From Ktedonosporobacter rubrisoli (GTDB lineage Bacteria; Chloroflexota; Ktedonobacteria; Ktedonobacterales; Ktedonobacteraceae), in the NCBI RefSeq assembly GCF_004208415.1, contig NZ_CP035758.1, positions 744,001 through 808,000 on the forward strand: a stretch of DNA of 64,000 nucleotides, given 5' to 3'. Below, piece after piece: positions 32,529 to 41,476 of this stretch. The translations under genes were made by a program, and so were the position numbers. Below the pieces are notes generated by a model. It saw only the letters and a program-made list of their open reading frames with translations. It was not told where the DNA came from and did not search any database. Every line of letters begins with the position of its first letter. Position 1 is the first letter of the stretch.

Positions 32529-33557
32529 ATGCGTATAGGATGCGCCTATATCTGGATAAATCTATTTTTTGTGGGAGTGTTTTTCATACTGGTTTTTGTA
32601 TTGAACTGGTTAGTCGTCTGGCTTCCTCAGCATACTCCTGCAAGCCGTATCTGGTGGTGGGCCTCCATCTTTCTCCCTAGTGCAGCTATGCTGCTTGGAA
32701 TAGTGGTGCCAAGCTTTGCTTTAATAGGTGGACTGTTTGGATTGTGGACATCTCGCAAGTTGTCGCGACGTTTACGCCACCTCGCTCAGGCAACCCTGGT
32801 CATTGCGAATGGCGACTATACGCTACGTGTTCCGGTCCAGCGCAAAGACGAGGTGGGCATTCTCGAAGAGCAATTTAATCGTATGGCGCGTCGATTGGCT
32901 GAGAGCCAACAGCGGGAGCAAGAACTGCTCGCTCAGAATATACGCTGGGAAGAGCGCACACGTCTTGCGCGCGAGCTGCATGATGCCATCTCACAGAATC
33001 TCTTCTCGTTACGCCTGCTCACGGAGGGCCTGCAAACCACCCACCTCGAACCAGCAGTATTCAAGGAGAAGCTTACTACCATTGGGCGCACAGCTGAGGT
33101 CATTACACGCGAGATGCGCGCGCTCCTGTTGGAATTACGCCCTGTGCAATTGGAGGATCTTGGGCTCAAAGAAGCTCTGGAGGAACTTGCCGTCATGTAT
33201 CACACGCGGCTCAATCTGACCATTAGCACCGATATTGCCGAGCTGTGCTTGCCAGTTCAAGTGGAGCATGCACTCTTTCGCATAGCCCAAGAGGCAATTT
33301 CCAACGCGGTACGCCATGCGCAGGCCAGTCAAATCGGGCTAAGGCTGACGAGCAGGCAAGAAATTGTAGTGTTGAGTATTCAGGATAATGGGAAAGGGTT
33401 CGATCCTCTTGCAGAGGGAACACATTATGGTCTGGGGATGCAATCGATGCAAGAGCGTGTTCGAGAGCTCAATGGAATCATACAGATTCAAAGTATTCCT
33501 ATACAAGGAACATCTATCTCAGTCTGCCTGCCTTATAAGGAGAAAAACAAGGAATGA
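32529..33557 (+). CDS. NarL-type sensor histidine kinase (N-terminal frame uncertain)
   Basis: A 342-residue kinase: two membrane spans (about 10-30 and 42-65), a HAMP domain (SRKLSRRLRHLAQATLVIA), a HisKA_3 dimerisation helix with phospho-His in RLARELHDAISQNLFSLRLL, and an ATPase lid with N box AISNAVRHAQASQIGL and G box NGKGFD with HYGLGMQSMQER. ATG 32529 lacks a Shine-Dalgarno. A 28-codon frame beginning at ATG 32449 (MSKLFSRRHHPSS...) ends in a stop at the junction one base out of phase, so the true N-terminus may be frameshifted. Its stop overlaps the response-regulator ATG by four bases (ATGA), implying coupled translation. Confidence 0.85.
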   Translation: MRIGCAYIWINLFFVGVFFILVFVLNWLVVWLPQHTPASRIWWWASIFLPSAAMLLGIVVPSFALIGGLFGLWTSRKLSRRLRHLAQATLVIANGDYTLRVPVQRKDEVGILEEQFNRMARRLAESQQREQELLAQNIRWEERTRLARELHDAISQNLFSLRLLTEGLQTTHLEPAVFKEKLTTIGRTAEVITREMRALLLELRPVQLEDLGLKEALEELAVMYHTRLNLTISTDIAELCLPVQVEHALFRIAQEAISNAVRHAQASQIGLRLTSRQEIVVLSIQDNGKGFDPLAEGTHYGLGMQSMQERVRELNGIIQIQSIPIQGTSISVCLPYKEKNKE

Positions 33558-34204
33558 TTCGCGTCGTTATTGTTGATGACCATGCCATCGTTCGTGAAGG
33601 GCTGCGTTTCCTTCTCAGCCAGCAGCCAGATATGGAGATTGTTGGCGAGGCAGAGGATGGCCTTCAGGCAGTGGAGCAGTCCCGCAGCCTGCTTCCTGAT
33701 GTGTTATTACTGGACCTGTTGTTGCCCAGAATGTATGGCATCGAAGCGATCTGGCGTATCAAAGAGGTAAGCCCAAGAACCCAGATCCTGGTCCTCACAT
33801 CGTACCATGAGGATAAGCAAATTTTTGGTGCCATTCGAGCTGGTGCTCTTTCCTATTTGCTCAAAGATACCCAACCAGGAGATATCGTTGCGGCTATTCG
33901 CCTGGCCGCCAGCGGTGAAAGCACCTTGCATCCACAGATTGCCAGGCGAGTTTTTCACGAAGTACAACCACCGCAGCATGCGCTCGACACATTGACGACA
34001 CGCGAACGGGATGTCCTGATCGAGCTGGCTCACGGTCGCTCAAACCGTGAGATTGCTGCTCGTCTTATGCTGGGAGAGCAAACAATCAAGACATATGTCT
34101 CAAATATTTTCACGAAATTGCAGGTAACAGATCGGACTCAGGCCGCCATTTATGCTTTACGACAGCATCTCGTGCCCTTGGAAGACAACATTGAGCAGAT
34201 ATAG
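33554..34204 (+). CDS. NarL/FixJ-family response regulator
   Basis: A 216-residue regulator. The receiver has RVVIVDDHAIVREGLRF, the phospho-acceptor Asp in DVLLLDLLLPRMYGIEAIW, Thr in LVLTSYHEDKQ and Lys in SYLLKDTQPG. The LuxR-type helix-turn-helix is LTTRERDVLIELAHGRSNRE, then IAARLMLGEQTIKTYVSNIF. It overlaps the sensor kinase gene by four bases and completes the two-component pair. Target genes are unknown. Hairpins downstream probably end the transcript. Confidence 0.9.
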   Translation: MIRVVIVDDHAIVREGLRFLLSQQPDMEIVGEAEDGLQAVEQSRSLLPDVLLLDLLLPRMYGIEAIWRIKEVSPRTQILVLTSYHEDKQIFGAIRAGALSYLLKDTQPGDIVAAIRLAASGESTLHPQIARRVFHEVQPPQHALDTLTTRERDVLIELAHGRSNREIAARLMLGEQTIKTYVSNIFTKLQVTDRTQAAIYALRQHLVPLEDNIEQI

Positions 34205-34226
34205 CCCTGCTCACCCCGTACGCGCT

Positions 34227-34274
34227 TGATCGAGATTCAGTCTTGCTCTTAATAAGCATGCCCGGCCTCGATCA
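34227..34274 (+). terminator. inverted repeat after two-component operon
   Basis: TGATCGAG (34227-34234) pairs perfectly with CTCGATCA (34267-34274), and flanking GCGC on both sides extends the stem past a one-base bulge. It lies 23 bases past the response-regulator stop; the loop is 32 bases and there is no clear U tract. Confidence 0.5.
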
Positions 34275-34342
34275 GCGCTAGCCAGGGTTTTCGCGCTCTC
34301 CTCTTTTTCAGATGAAGCAGCGGCCATGCTATGGCATTGATG

Positions 34343-34368
34343 GCACTCACCTTGCTAGTGGTGAGTGC
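34343..34368. terminator. perfect nine-base stem-loop
   Basis: GCACTCACC (34343-34351) pairs perfectly with GGTGAGTGC (34360-34368) around an eight-base loop. It lies between the convergent response regulator and GH43 genes, in a 336-base gap with no gene, and may end either transcript. Confidence 0.5.
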
Positions 34369-34540
34369 ATTGAAGATATATCGTGCTCAGGATGACTTCC
34401 CAGGACATCTCTTGAGCCGGATCATCCCCTTATAGCAACAAAGGCACGCTTTCATTTTTTGGCCGCTTCCAACCTTTCCGCCAGTCTCTCAGCATAATCG
34501 CTACCTACAGGGAAAGCAAAGCATAAGTTTTGGGCGGTCT

Positions 34541-35599
34541 TTATTCGCCGCTGGGTGGGGCAATGGGGGTTTTAATGCTGACAGGGGTGCCAAAATTGGG
34601 CGTACCATCCTCGTTCCAGCTGAAAGGCTGGGCGCGGGCCTGGCGACCCGTGTACTGAAAGTCGGCGCTAGTTTTCGCATGATAGATCATCCAACTTTGT
34701 TTCCCATCGGGAGAAGGTACGAAGGTTGCACGACCCGGGCCATAGACTCCAGCCTCGCTGCTATATTGAAATACCGGTCCCTTCTTGAGCCACGAATTTC
34801 GGTCAAGTACATCGCCACCTTTATAGATGAGCATACCCAGGCAGTAATTGAAATTTCCGGTATCGCTGCCCGAATAGACAATGAACGTTTTTCCATTATG
34901 GTAAAGCGCCTCGGGACCCTCGGCAACCGGATAACTTGACTGACCAGAGTTCGCCCCTCGTTCCCAGGGCTGATCAGGCTCAACAAGCAATTGAGGTGCT
35001 GTGCTAACCGTCAGTGGATCGCTCATGGGAGCAATGTAGATAGCGTTAGTGCCTTTTTCCAGGACATACATTAGGTAGAGCTTCCCATTCATTTGCAGCA
35101 GCGACGCATCAATTGCGGTAGTTTCGTCGGTGCCTGTGAGCTGACCCTTGTAAGTATAAGGCCCAAGCGGATCGCTGCCACTGCTTTGCAGCACATAAAT
35201 GCGATGCAACTCATTCTTATCCTGAGCAGCCGCAGTAAAGTAGACAAACCAATGGCGGGAGCCGCGATAGTCCAGCAGGAATAGAGACGGCGACCAGACC
35301 TGAAAGGCCGGCTCGCCGGGAGCAGGTGTCCAGATGGTCTGCGAGGTCTGGCCGATCTGCTCAAGATGCGCTGAGTGCCAGATTTCAAGCGAATTGCCAG
35401 TGCGGGTGCCAGTTAGATAATAGCTACCATTGTAATAAACAGCAAATGGGTCCGCAATCGGTGCCAATGGATTATGCAACTGCGCGGGTTTTGACATAGG
35501 AGCAAATGACGATGTACAGGCTATCTCCGGGATACCGAGGGTCCATATGAACAGGGTCAGGACACCCTTATGCATAAACCTTCTCCTGGTAGTAGTCAT
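34541..35599 (-). CDS. glycoside hydrolase family 43 lipoprotein
   Basis: A 352-residue GH43-type enzyme. The N-terminus MTTTRRRFMHKG followed by a hydrophobic stretch and the lipobox-like PEIAC marks export and lipid anchoring at about Cys28. The five-blade fold has the three acidic residues: Asp in PIADPFAVYYNGSYYL, Asp in TTAIDASLLQMNGKLYLMYV, and Glu in VAEGPEALYHNGKTFIVYSG. GH43 enzymes cleave arabinose or xylose side chains or arabinan. The start follows AAAGGAAAG. It is probably the last gene of the sugar-use operon that starts at 41071. Confidence 0.87.
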   Translation of the reverse strand: MTTTRRRFMHKGVLTLFIWTLGIPEIACTSSFAPMSKPAQLHNPLAPIADPFAVYYNGSYYLTGTRTGNSLEIWHSAHLEQIGQTSQTIWTPAPGEPAFQVWSPSLFLLDYRGSRHWFVYFTAAAQDKNELHRIYVLQSSGSDPLGPYTYKGQLTGTDETTAIDASLLQMNGKLYLMYVLEKGTNAIYIAPMSDPLTVSTAPQLLVEPDQPWERGANSGQSSYPVAEGPEALYHNGKTFIVYSGSDTGNFNYCLGMLIYKGGDVLDRNSWLKKGPVFQYSSEAGVYGPGRATFVPSPDGKQSWMIYHAKTSADFQYTGRQARAQPFSWNEDGTPNFGTPVSIKTPIAPPSGE

Positions 35600-35647
35600 A
35601 CATCTTTCCTTTCTATTTTCGTTCCTTGCTGGTTAAGCTTGCTCAGA

Positions 35648-37696
35648 TTAAGATGAGCTCTCGTGACGCTGCCATTCAGCAGCTGCGACATCCAGAAAGT
35701 TGTAGGCCCGACGCGTGCCTTCTGTATCTATATACTGTATGTGAAGCCTATCATGTTCGCATCCGTCTGGCATCTCAAGCTGGATGAGGGTAGGTACAGT
35801 GAGCTCGTAGGGCGCTAAGGCCAGGGGGCAGCTTCCTGTGCTTGCCTTTTCGCTCTCCCATGACCAGATTAATTGGCCGCGAAGAGCCTGCGGACTATGA
35901 TGCGAGACCTGCAAAGAGAGCTCAAACTGAGTATTTTCGGCCAGGTAATCCAGGCCGGGGCGCTGAGGCATGAGATCAAATATAATTACGGTCTCTGCGT
36001 TGATATCAGATGGATCGCAGCCGAGCGGCTTTGGCTCTCGCTGCGCGTCATATATGCCACATTTCTCATGTTCAACATCATAGAGCTCGGTATAGATATA
36101 GCCGCTCATAGCAGCCTGGCGTCGTAACTCCTGGGTCTGCCAGCGCAGATACCACCCACGCGACTCGGGCGTATCACCGGCTCCATACTCGCCATTGATC
36201 AGGGGTAGATTGCGAGCTGGATATCCTGCCACGCCAAGTTGCGTCTCATACCAGCGATCAACGGCTAGCTCATGTCCAAACCAGGTAGAAGCATCATTGG
36301 CCAGCTTCTCCGTTATCTCGCGCCAACGCCGGTTATCGTGATCATAATAGTGCCAGTCCAGAACATCGGTCTTGATGTGATTCCAACCGGAATCATCAAT
36401 GATCGGGCGGCTGTGATCGTGAGCTGCCAGCAAATCGTAGGCCCGGATCACTGCCTCTTGCTTCTCAACATCAAGGGTACTGCGCCAGTCGAGGCCCCAC
36501 TCTTCGTTATAAATGCCCCAGAGCACAATACTTGGATGACTGCTATCGCGCGCAACCATCAGCGGGAGTTGTTCCTCAAACCTGGCAAGAGCCTGAGCAG
36601 AGTAGCGTCCAACGCAAGGCGGCTCGGCCCAGACAAGCAGGCCAAGACGATCAGCCCAGTAGAGCCAGCGCGGGTCTTCAAGCTTGATATGTTTGCGAAT
36701 AAGATTGTAGCCAGCCTGCAAGGCTAGCTCGACATCCTGGCGCAGAGCCTCATCAGTCGGGGCCGTATAGCCGCTCTCCGGCCAATAGCCCTGATCGAGT
36801 GCGCCACGAATGTACAATCGTTCACCGTTGAGCAGTAAGCGATTGCCCTGCACCGCTATTGTACGTAGACCGGTATAGCATTTCACCTGATCTACGCCAT
36901 CCTTGCTCTCTAGCTTGAGCCACACATTGTACAAGTGTGGATCAGCCGGCGTCCAGAGTTGAGGCTGGGCAATCGATAAGGTAAGCGCGAGGGGTTGTGC
37001 ATCTTGCAGGCGTATCACCTGCTCTGGCATATCCTCAACGCTTATATGCAGAAGCGCCCCTGCCAAATGAGGACCGTCAAACTCAACGCTGGCATTGATG
37101 CCATCAAGCTGCTCGGTAGGAGAGAGAGAGACATGGCGAATAAAGGTAGCAGGCCGGCTCTCCAGCCAGACAGATTGCCAGATGCCGCTACTGGCCGTAA
37201 AGGCGCAGCTATCGTAGTCATCGGGGGGATTGCTGCGCTGCTTGCCGTGCGGAATCGCCAGCTTATTCAGGGGCGCCTCGACACGCACAACGAGCTCCCC
37301 TTGCCCATCTCTAAGTTCGTCAGTGATATCGAAAGAGAATGGAAGATAGCCTCCAGTATGTTCGCCAACCTGACGCCCGTTAACCCAAACCTGGCAGCGA
37401 TAATACACAGCCCCAAAATGGAGAATTGTGCGTTCCTGACGCCATGCAGATGGACGCTCAAGGAAGCGCCGATACCAGCCAACTGGCAACCATTCCCGCT
37501 GTACTGTTGAGCTCGCTGACTCCCAGGCAAAAGGAACAAGAATGGACTGCGACCAGTTAACTTTTCCCGGCTGTTCCCAATCAGCTTGCCGGCCTTGATC
37601 CTCAGGATCGGCAAGAAAGTCCCAGGCGCCATTTAAGCACATCCAACTATGCGAACGATCAAAGTCGGGTCGTGGATATTCTTCACGTATGCTCAT
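35648..37696 (-). CDS. glycoside hydrolase family 2 (beta-galactosidase/glucuronidase-like)
   Basis: A 682-residue GH2 enzyme with three front domains: a jelly roll with WQERTILHFGAVYYRCQVWV and GEHTGGYLPFSFDITDEL, an immunoglobulin-like domain, and a TIM barrel. In the barrel, ALRQDVELALQAGYNLIRKH leads in; the acid/base Glu is in LWGIYNEEWGLDW (about residue 397) and the nucleophile Glu in LPLINGEYGAGD (about 500). It is shorter than LacZ (about 1020), fitting the glucuronidase or beta-mannosidase-like branches. No signal peptide is present, so it acts inside the cell on imported oligosaccharides. Confidence 0.88.
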   Translation of the reverse strand: MSIREEYPRPDFDRSHSWMCLNGAWDFLADPEDQGRQADWEQPGKVNWSQSILVPFAWESASSTVQREWLPVGWYRRFLERPSAWRQERTILHFGAVYYRCQVWVNGRQVGEHTGGYLPFSFDITDELRDGQGELVVRVEAPLNKLAIPHGKQRSNPPDDYDSCAFTASSGIWQSVWLESRPATFIRHVSLSPTEQLDGINASVEFDGPHLAGALLHISVEDMPEQVIRLQDAQPLALTLSIAQPQLWTPADPHLYNVWLKLESKDGVDQVKCYTGLRTIAVQGNRLLLNGERLYIRGALDQGYWPESGYTAPTDEALRQDVELALQAGYNLIRKHIKLEDPRWLYWADRLGLLVWAEPPCVGRYSAQALARFEEQLPLMVARDSSHPSIVLWGIYNEEWGLDWRSTLDVEKQEAVIRAYDLLAAHDHSRPIIDDSGWNHIKTDVLDWHYYDHDNRRWREITEKLANDASTWFGHELAVDRWYETQLGVAGYPARNLPLINGEYGAGDTPESRGWYLRWQTQELRRQAAMSGYIYTELYDVEHEKCGIYDAQREPKPLGCDPSDINAETVIIFDLMPQRPGLDYLAENTQFELSLQVSHHSPQALRGQLIWSWESEKASTGSCPLALAPYELTVPTLIQLEMPDGCEHDRLHIQYIDTEGTRRAYNFLDVAAAEWQRHESSS

Positions 37697-37750
37697 TACA
37701 AGCTATATCCTTCCATAGAGAAAAGAGAGTACTGGAAACCGTTGGTTCCG

Positions 37751-38662
37751 CTAACCTTTCACACTGCCAGCCAGAATACCGCGAATGAACTGGCGCTGCA
37801 GCGCGATAAACAAAATCAGTATGGGTACAGTCGCTAGCGTGCTGGCGGCAAGAATCTCGCCCCAAGCGTCATGACCAGTCAGTCCAGGCTGGGCGTTATT
37901 AATTTGCAAGGCCAGGTTTGAGAGCATTACCTGTAGGGTCTGAAGCGAATCGGAATTGATAATGATTACTGGCCAGACGAAATCGTTATAGATGCCCAGG
38001 AACGTAAAGATAGCCAGAGCCGCCAGCGCAGGCCGAATGACCGGCAAGATGATGCGCCAGTACATCCCAAAGGGTGAACAGCCGTCTATTTTAGCTGCCT
38101 CAAGCAATTCGTCTGGAACCTCGGAAATTTGCTGACGCGTCCAGAAAATTGCAAAGGCGTTTACCAGCCCAGGCGCTATCAAGCCCTGATAGGTATCGAC
38201 CCAGTTGAGCGTCCCCATCTCAAAGAGGAGTGGAATGATCATGGCAACGGGAGGCAGCATCATTGTCGCCAGCACGAAAATGAAAAAGAAGCGCTTGCCC
38301 CGAAAGTTAAATTTGGCAAAGGCAAAGCCGGCCAGTGGACAGAGGAAAAGAGTTGTCGCGCCTTGAATGAGCAAGACAATGAATGTATTCTCAAAACCGA
38401 CCCAGAGCGGGACTGCAGAAAGGAGCGTCGTGTAGTTATGCAAGGAGAGCGTTTGTAAATTGACGCTCAACGGCGCAGTAGCGATCTCACCGCCAGGCTT
38501 GAGAGAAGAGACGACCATCCAGGCAAGAGGATAGATCGTTACCATGACCGAAACGATCAGGAAGAGGTAGCTGAGCACGTCACCAGGCCGCAAAAAACTG
38601 CGCGAGTGTGTTGCATGGCGCGCCACGCTGTGGGTATGCGATTGGGTAGTCATCGTCGCCAT
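37751..38662 (-). CDS. carbohydrate ABC transporter permease (MalG-type)
   Basis: A 303-residue inner-membrane protein with six helices. The EAA loop that docks the ATPase reads ELLEAAKIDGCSPFGMYWRI. Preceding helices have FAFAKFNFRGKRFFFIFVLA and the C-terminal NDFVWPVIIINSDSL is typical of MalG-like subunits. It begins four bases after the stop of the other permease gene, so the two are translationally close. No ATP-binding subunit is present in this window; such operons often use a shared MsmK/UgpC-type ATPase. Confidence 0.9.
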   Translation of the reverse strand: MATMTTQSHTHSVARHATHSRSFLRPGDVLSYLFLIVSVMVTIYPLAWMVVSSLKPGGEIATAPLSVNLQTLSLHNYTTLLSAVPLWVGFENTFIVLLIQGATTLFLCPLAGFAFAKFNFRGKRFFFIFVLATMMLPPVAMIIPLLFEMGTLNWVDTYQGLIAPGLVNAFAIFWTRQQISEVPDELLEAAKIDGCSPFGMYWRIILPVIRPALAALAIFTFLGIYNDFVWPVIIINSDSLQTLQVMLSNLALQINNAQPGLTGHDAWGEILAASTLATVPILILFIALQRQFIRGILAGSVKG

Positions 38663-38666
38663 AGCC

Positions 38667-39599
38667 CTAGCTCTCCGTTCCAGCGCGCAGGAAGCGCAAC
38701 ATAACTAGTGACAGGATCACCAGCAAAATGATCAATAAGAAGGTATTGGCCGCACCAGTACCATAGTCAGCATTATTGATGTATGTCGTCAGAAAGAAGC
38801 CAGCGGTCATCGTCGAATTGTAGGGGCCACCATTGGTGAGCACCTTTGGTTCAAGAAACATTTGAACGACACCCAATGTAGAAATGACCACCAAAAAGGC
38901 GATAGTACGCCGTAGTAATGGAAGCGTAATGTGTAGGAATTGGCGGAAGACACTGGCGCCATCGATGGCTGCGGCCTCGTAAAATTCGGTTGGAATGGAT
39001 TGAATTGCCGCCAGCATGACCAGCATAGAGAAGCCGCTTCCGCGCCAGAGCACCAGCAGCGCCAAGGTTGGCTTGGCCCACTCGCTGGTTGTAAGCCAGC
39101 CAATCGAGGGCAGATGTAGTATATGTAGCAGAGTATTGATCGCGCCAAAGTCCTGATCAAAAAGCACTAGCCAGACCTGTGCGATAGCCACCAGGGGAAC
39201 CACGTAAGACGACAGAAGAGCCGTGCGAAAGAAGCCACGCAAGCGCAATGTTGAGCGTGAGAGCAACGCGGCAGTAATTACCGCCACAATGATTTGCACC
39301 GGCACTGTCAGCACCCAGAGTATAGCTGAATTGGCCAGCGATTGCCAGAACAGATTACTCGTCACGAGATAGGCATAGTTAGACAGACCGATGAAACGCG
39401 GAGCTTCATCACCATGCCAGTAGGTAAAGCTCAGGCCCAAAGCATACAGCAAGGGATAGAGGCCAAAGGCAAAAAAGAGGATGAAGAAAGGCGCGATGAA
39501 GATATAGGGTGAAAAGCTGCCGCCCAGCCAGCGCCGAAGTCGCCTGAACGGCGAAGACGGCTGCATAGGTGATAGCGAACTTGACGTACTCACGTACAT
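38667..39599 (-). CDS. sugar ABC transporter permease (MalF-type)
   Basis: A 310-residue membrane protein, the partner of the MalG-type subunit. After a cytoplasmic N-terminus comes ISPYIFIAP-like SPYIFIAPFFILFFAFGLYP. The EAA loop is EFYEAAAIDGASVFRQFLHI, followed by TLPLLRRTIAFLVVIST. The frame continues to 39701, but ATG 39599 has GAGGAGAAT close upstream and starts MYVSTSSSLSPM; the longer N-terminus is unlikely. It lies between the solute-binding protein and the second permease in one operon. Confidence 0.89.
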   Translation of the reverse strand: MYVSTSSSLSPMQPSSPFRRLRRWLGGSFSPYIFIAPFFILFFAFGLYPLLYALGLSFTYWHGDEAPRFIGLSNYAYLVTSNLFWQSLANSAILWVLTVPVQIIVAVITAALLSRSTLRLRGFFRTALLSSYVVPLVAIAQVWLVLFDQDFGAINTLLHILHLPSIGWLTTSEWAKPTLALLVLWRGSGFSMLVMLAAIQSIPTEFYEAAAIDGASVFRQFLHITLPLLRRTIAFLVVISTLGVVQMFLEPKVLTNGGPYNSTMTAGFFLTTYINNADYGTGAANTFLLIILLVILSLVMLRFLRAGTES

Positions 39600-39706
39600 A
39601 AATATTCTCCTCTCTGAGGGAAAAAGCAAACCTGGCTGATAAAGGATAGAGGCAGTGCTTGCTCGACCTTTGAATGCGAGATTGGCAGGGTGAGCAAGCA
39701 CTCATC

Positions 39707-41071
39707 CTACTGGCGAGCGATCAGGTTCGTTTGGATCTGGCTAGCTGACTTCTGGAGAACCTGTTCGGGCGTCAGCTTTCCGTCGAGCAGCAGCTGAATG
39801 TTAGCACCGAAGTATGAAATGGCTTGGTTATACCAGGGCGCATATGTAAAGTTGCCCGGAATATCCTTGACAGTTCCGGTAGCAACCTCCCAGAGGTTCT
39901 GGTTACCAAGACCTTCTGGATTCTGAAAGAGCTGCTTCTTCAAGGCCGGTAGGTATGAAGGCAGTGAGGTGTTGAGGCCGCCCGGATAGATCTTGTTAGG
40001 TCCGTAGACATGAGTGTAGCCCTCGGGGCTAAAGACCAGGTGCTCATAGAAAAGCCAGGCCAGGTGTGGATTTTTGGCCTTCTTGGGAATGATAAAGGAG
40101 CTGCCACCCATTACTGCACCACGCGCACCGCCTTTTTTCCAGGCGGGCAATGGCATAGCGCGCCACTTGCCCCTGGTTTTTTTAAATAGCAGATCAGGGC
40201 CATAGACCGCCCAGATAGCCCAGGGATAGAAGGCAATCTGATTGTTCTCTACAGCTGCAACGTCGCCAGGAGATATATAGACAGCGCGAGTGCCGATATT
40301 TTCGGTCCGAACCCGATTGAGGAAGTTCATGATGTTGAGATAAGGTTGGGAATCAATCTGTAGCTTTCCCTCTTCGTTGACCATACTTACGCCCTGTTGA
40401 TTGGCAAACATCTCAACCCAGAGCTGAGAGACGCCCGGGTCTTGCTCCAGATGGATCGGTTTGCACGTAGGCCCGAATTTTTCCTGCAACTTGTGAGCAG
40501 CCGCAATCAGGTCATCATAGGTCTCGATTGAGGCCGGATCAACACCAGCCCCCTGCAGCATATCTTCGCGATAATAGAGCAGGCCGGGATCGAGATCCCA
40601 GGGAATACCAAAGATGCGGCCATTGTGCGTGTTGACGCGCAGCTTGAAAGGCACGATATCTTTCGTGTACGGCTGAATCCAGTCGGTAATATCGTAGTAA
40701 TGGGCCGCCAGGACTGGCAGGTTGTTGTCTTCATAGAAAGCCCCATCAGGCACATTGACACCTGTCGCCAGGGTACTGGGCAGCTTGGAATCTACATCGA
40801 CTGGTACATGCTTGACAGTGATATCAGGATATTTCTTATTGAAGCTGGCAATCGTAGCATCAAATACCTGAAAGAGATCACCCGAGCGATCCCAGATCGT
40901 CACGGTTCCAGAGGTCCCATTTTTACCAGTTCCGGAGAGCGAACTTCCGCAGGCGCCCAGACCGAGGCCACCACTGGCTGCAAAAGCTGTTGCTGCTGTC
41001 TTGAGAAAGGAACGGCGCGAAAACGATTCCTGGAGAAAAAAGCTCTTACGTTGAGGTTGAGTAGACATCAC
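39707..41071 (-). CDS. sugar ABC transporter solute-binding lipoprotein
   Basis: A 454-residue extracellular binding protein. The N-terminal signal has a twin-arginine-like SRRSFLKTAATAFAASGG and lipobox LGACG, so the mature protein is anchored at about Cys41. The mature part has the type-1 binding pattern: GTVTIWDRSGDLFQVFDATI, PVDVDSKLPSTLATGVNVPD, IFGIPWDLDPGLLYYREDML and AFYPWAIWAVYGPDLLFKK. The start is GTG 41071 or ATG 41068; AAAGGA fits both. It heads the operon, immediately downstream of the LacI-type operator. The substrate is probably a plant-wall oligosaccharide, from the neighbouring hydrolases. Confidence 0.9.
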   Translation of the reverse strand: MMSTQPQRKSFFLQESFSRRSFLKTAATAFAASGGLGLGACGSSLSGTGKNGTSGTVTIWDRSGDLFQVFDATIASFNKKYPDITVKHVPVDVDSKLPSTLATGVNVPDGAFYEDNNLPVLAAHYYDITDWIQPYTKDIVPFKLRVNTHNGRIFGIPWDLDPGLLYYREDMLQGAGVDPASIETYDDLIAAAHKLQEKFGPTCKPIHLEQDPGVSQLWVEMFANQQGVSMVNEEGKLQIDSQPYLNIMNFLNRVRTENIGTRAVYISPGDVAAVENNQIAFYPWAIWAVYGPDLLFKKTRGKWRAMPLPAWKKGGARGAVMGGSSFIIPKKAKNPHLAWLFYEHLVFSPEGYTHVYGPNKIYPGGLNTSLPSYLPALKKQLFQNPEGLGNQNLWEVATGTVKDIPGNFTYAPWYNQAISYFGANIQLLLDGKLTPEQVLQKSASQIQTNLIARQ

Positions 41072-41300
41072 TGTTTCATCCTTTCCTCGCTTTGAAGAAC
41101 CATTGAAAGGAAGATATGCAGCCTTTTACAGATAAGAGAGAAATAATAGTAGAAAAATATCCAATCGTTGACGACAGGACGTTCTGTCATCAGCCTGAAA
41201 GAGCTGCCTTCTACCAATCCAATAGTTGGTTGCAGAATGGGGCACAAAAATAATAGAATCGTTAAACTGCATCGTTGTCTCACTAAGGAGGAATATTCGC

Positions 41301-41322
41301 CTTAGTTCAACGTTGAACTAAG
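41301..41322. promoter_or_regulatory. perfect 22-bp palindromic LacI-type operator
   Basis: The sequence CTTAGTTCAAC followed by its exact reverse complement forms a 22-base palindrome with the central CG typical of LacI-family sites. It overlaps the -10 box of the sugar operon promoter on the minus strand by two bases, so a bound repressor would block transcription. The lacI gene itself is divergent, 155 bases away. Confidence 0.8.
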
Positions 41323-41350
41323 TATACCATTAATTAAGAAGTGCTGTCAA
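41321..41350 (-). promoter_or_regulatory. sigma-70-type promoter of the sugar operon
   Basis: On the minus strand TTGACA (41345-41350) and TATACT (41321-41326) are 18 bases apart, giving a near-consensus promoter for the solute-binding protein, permease, GH2 and GH43 genes. Confidence 0.65.
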
Positions 41351-41380
41351 GGCTTTCTGTTTGTTCGGTATACTTGCGTG

Positions 41381-41410
41381 TTGACATGCTTGTCTATTGC
41401 ATGGTATCAT
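41381..41410 (+). promoter_or_regulatory. sigma-70-type promoter of the LacI gene
   Basis: TTGACA (41381-41386) and TATCAT (41405-41410) are 18 bases apart, upstream of the LacI-family gene. It is divergent from, and about 60 bases from, the operon promoter and lies outside the palindromic operator. Confidence 0.55.
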
Positions 41411-41476
41411 CTCAGGCAGTGAAGCCAGAGTTTAGAGTCTTGTAAATTAATTATTGAAAGAGGGTTTGAATCGACG

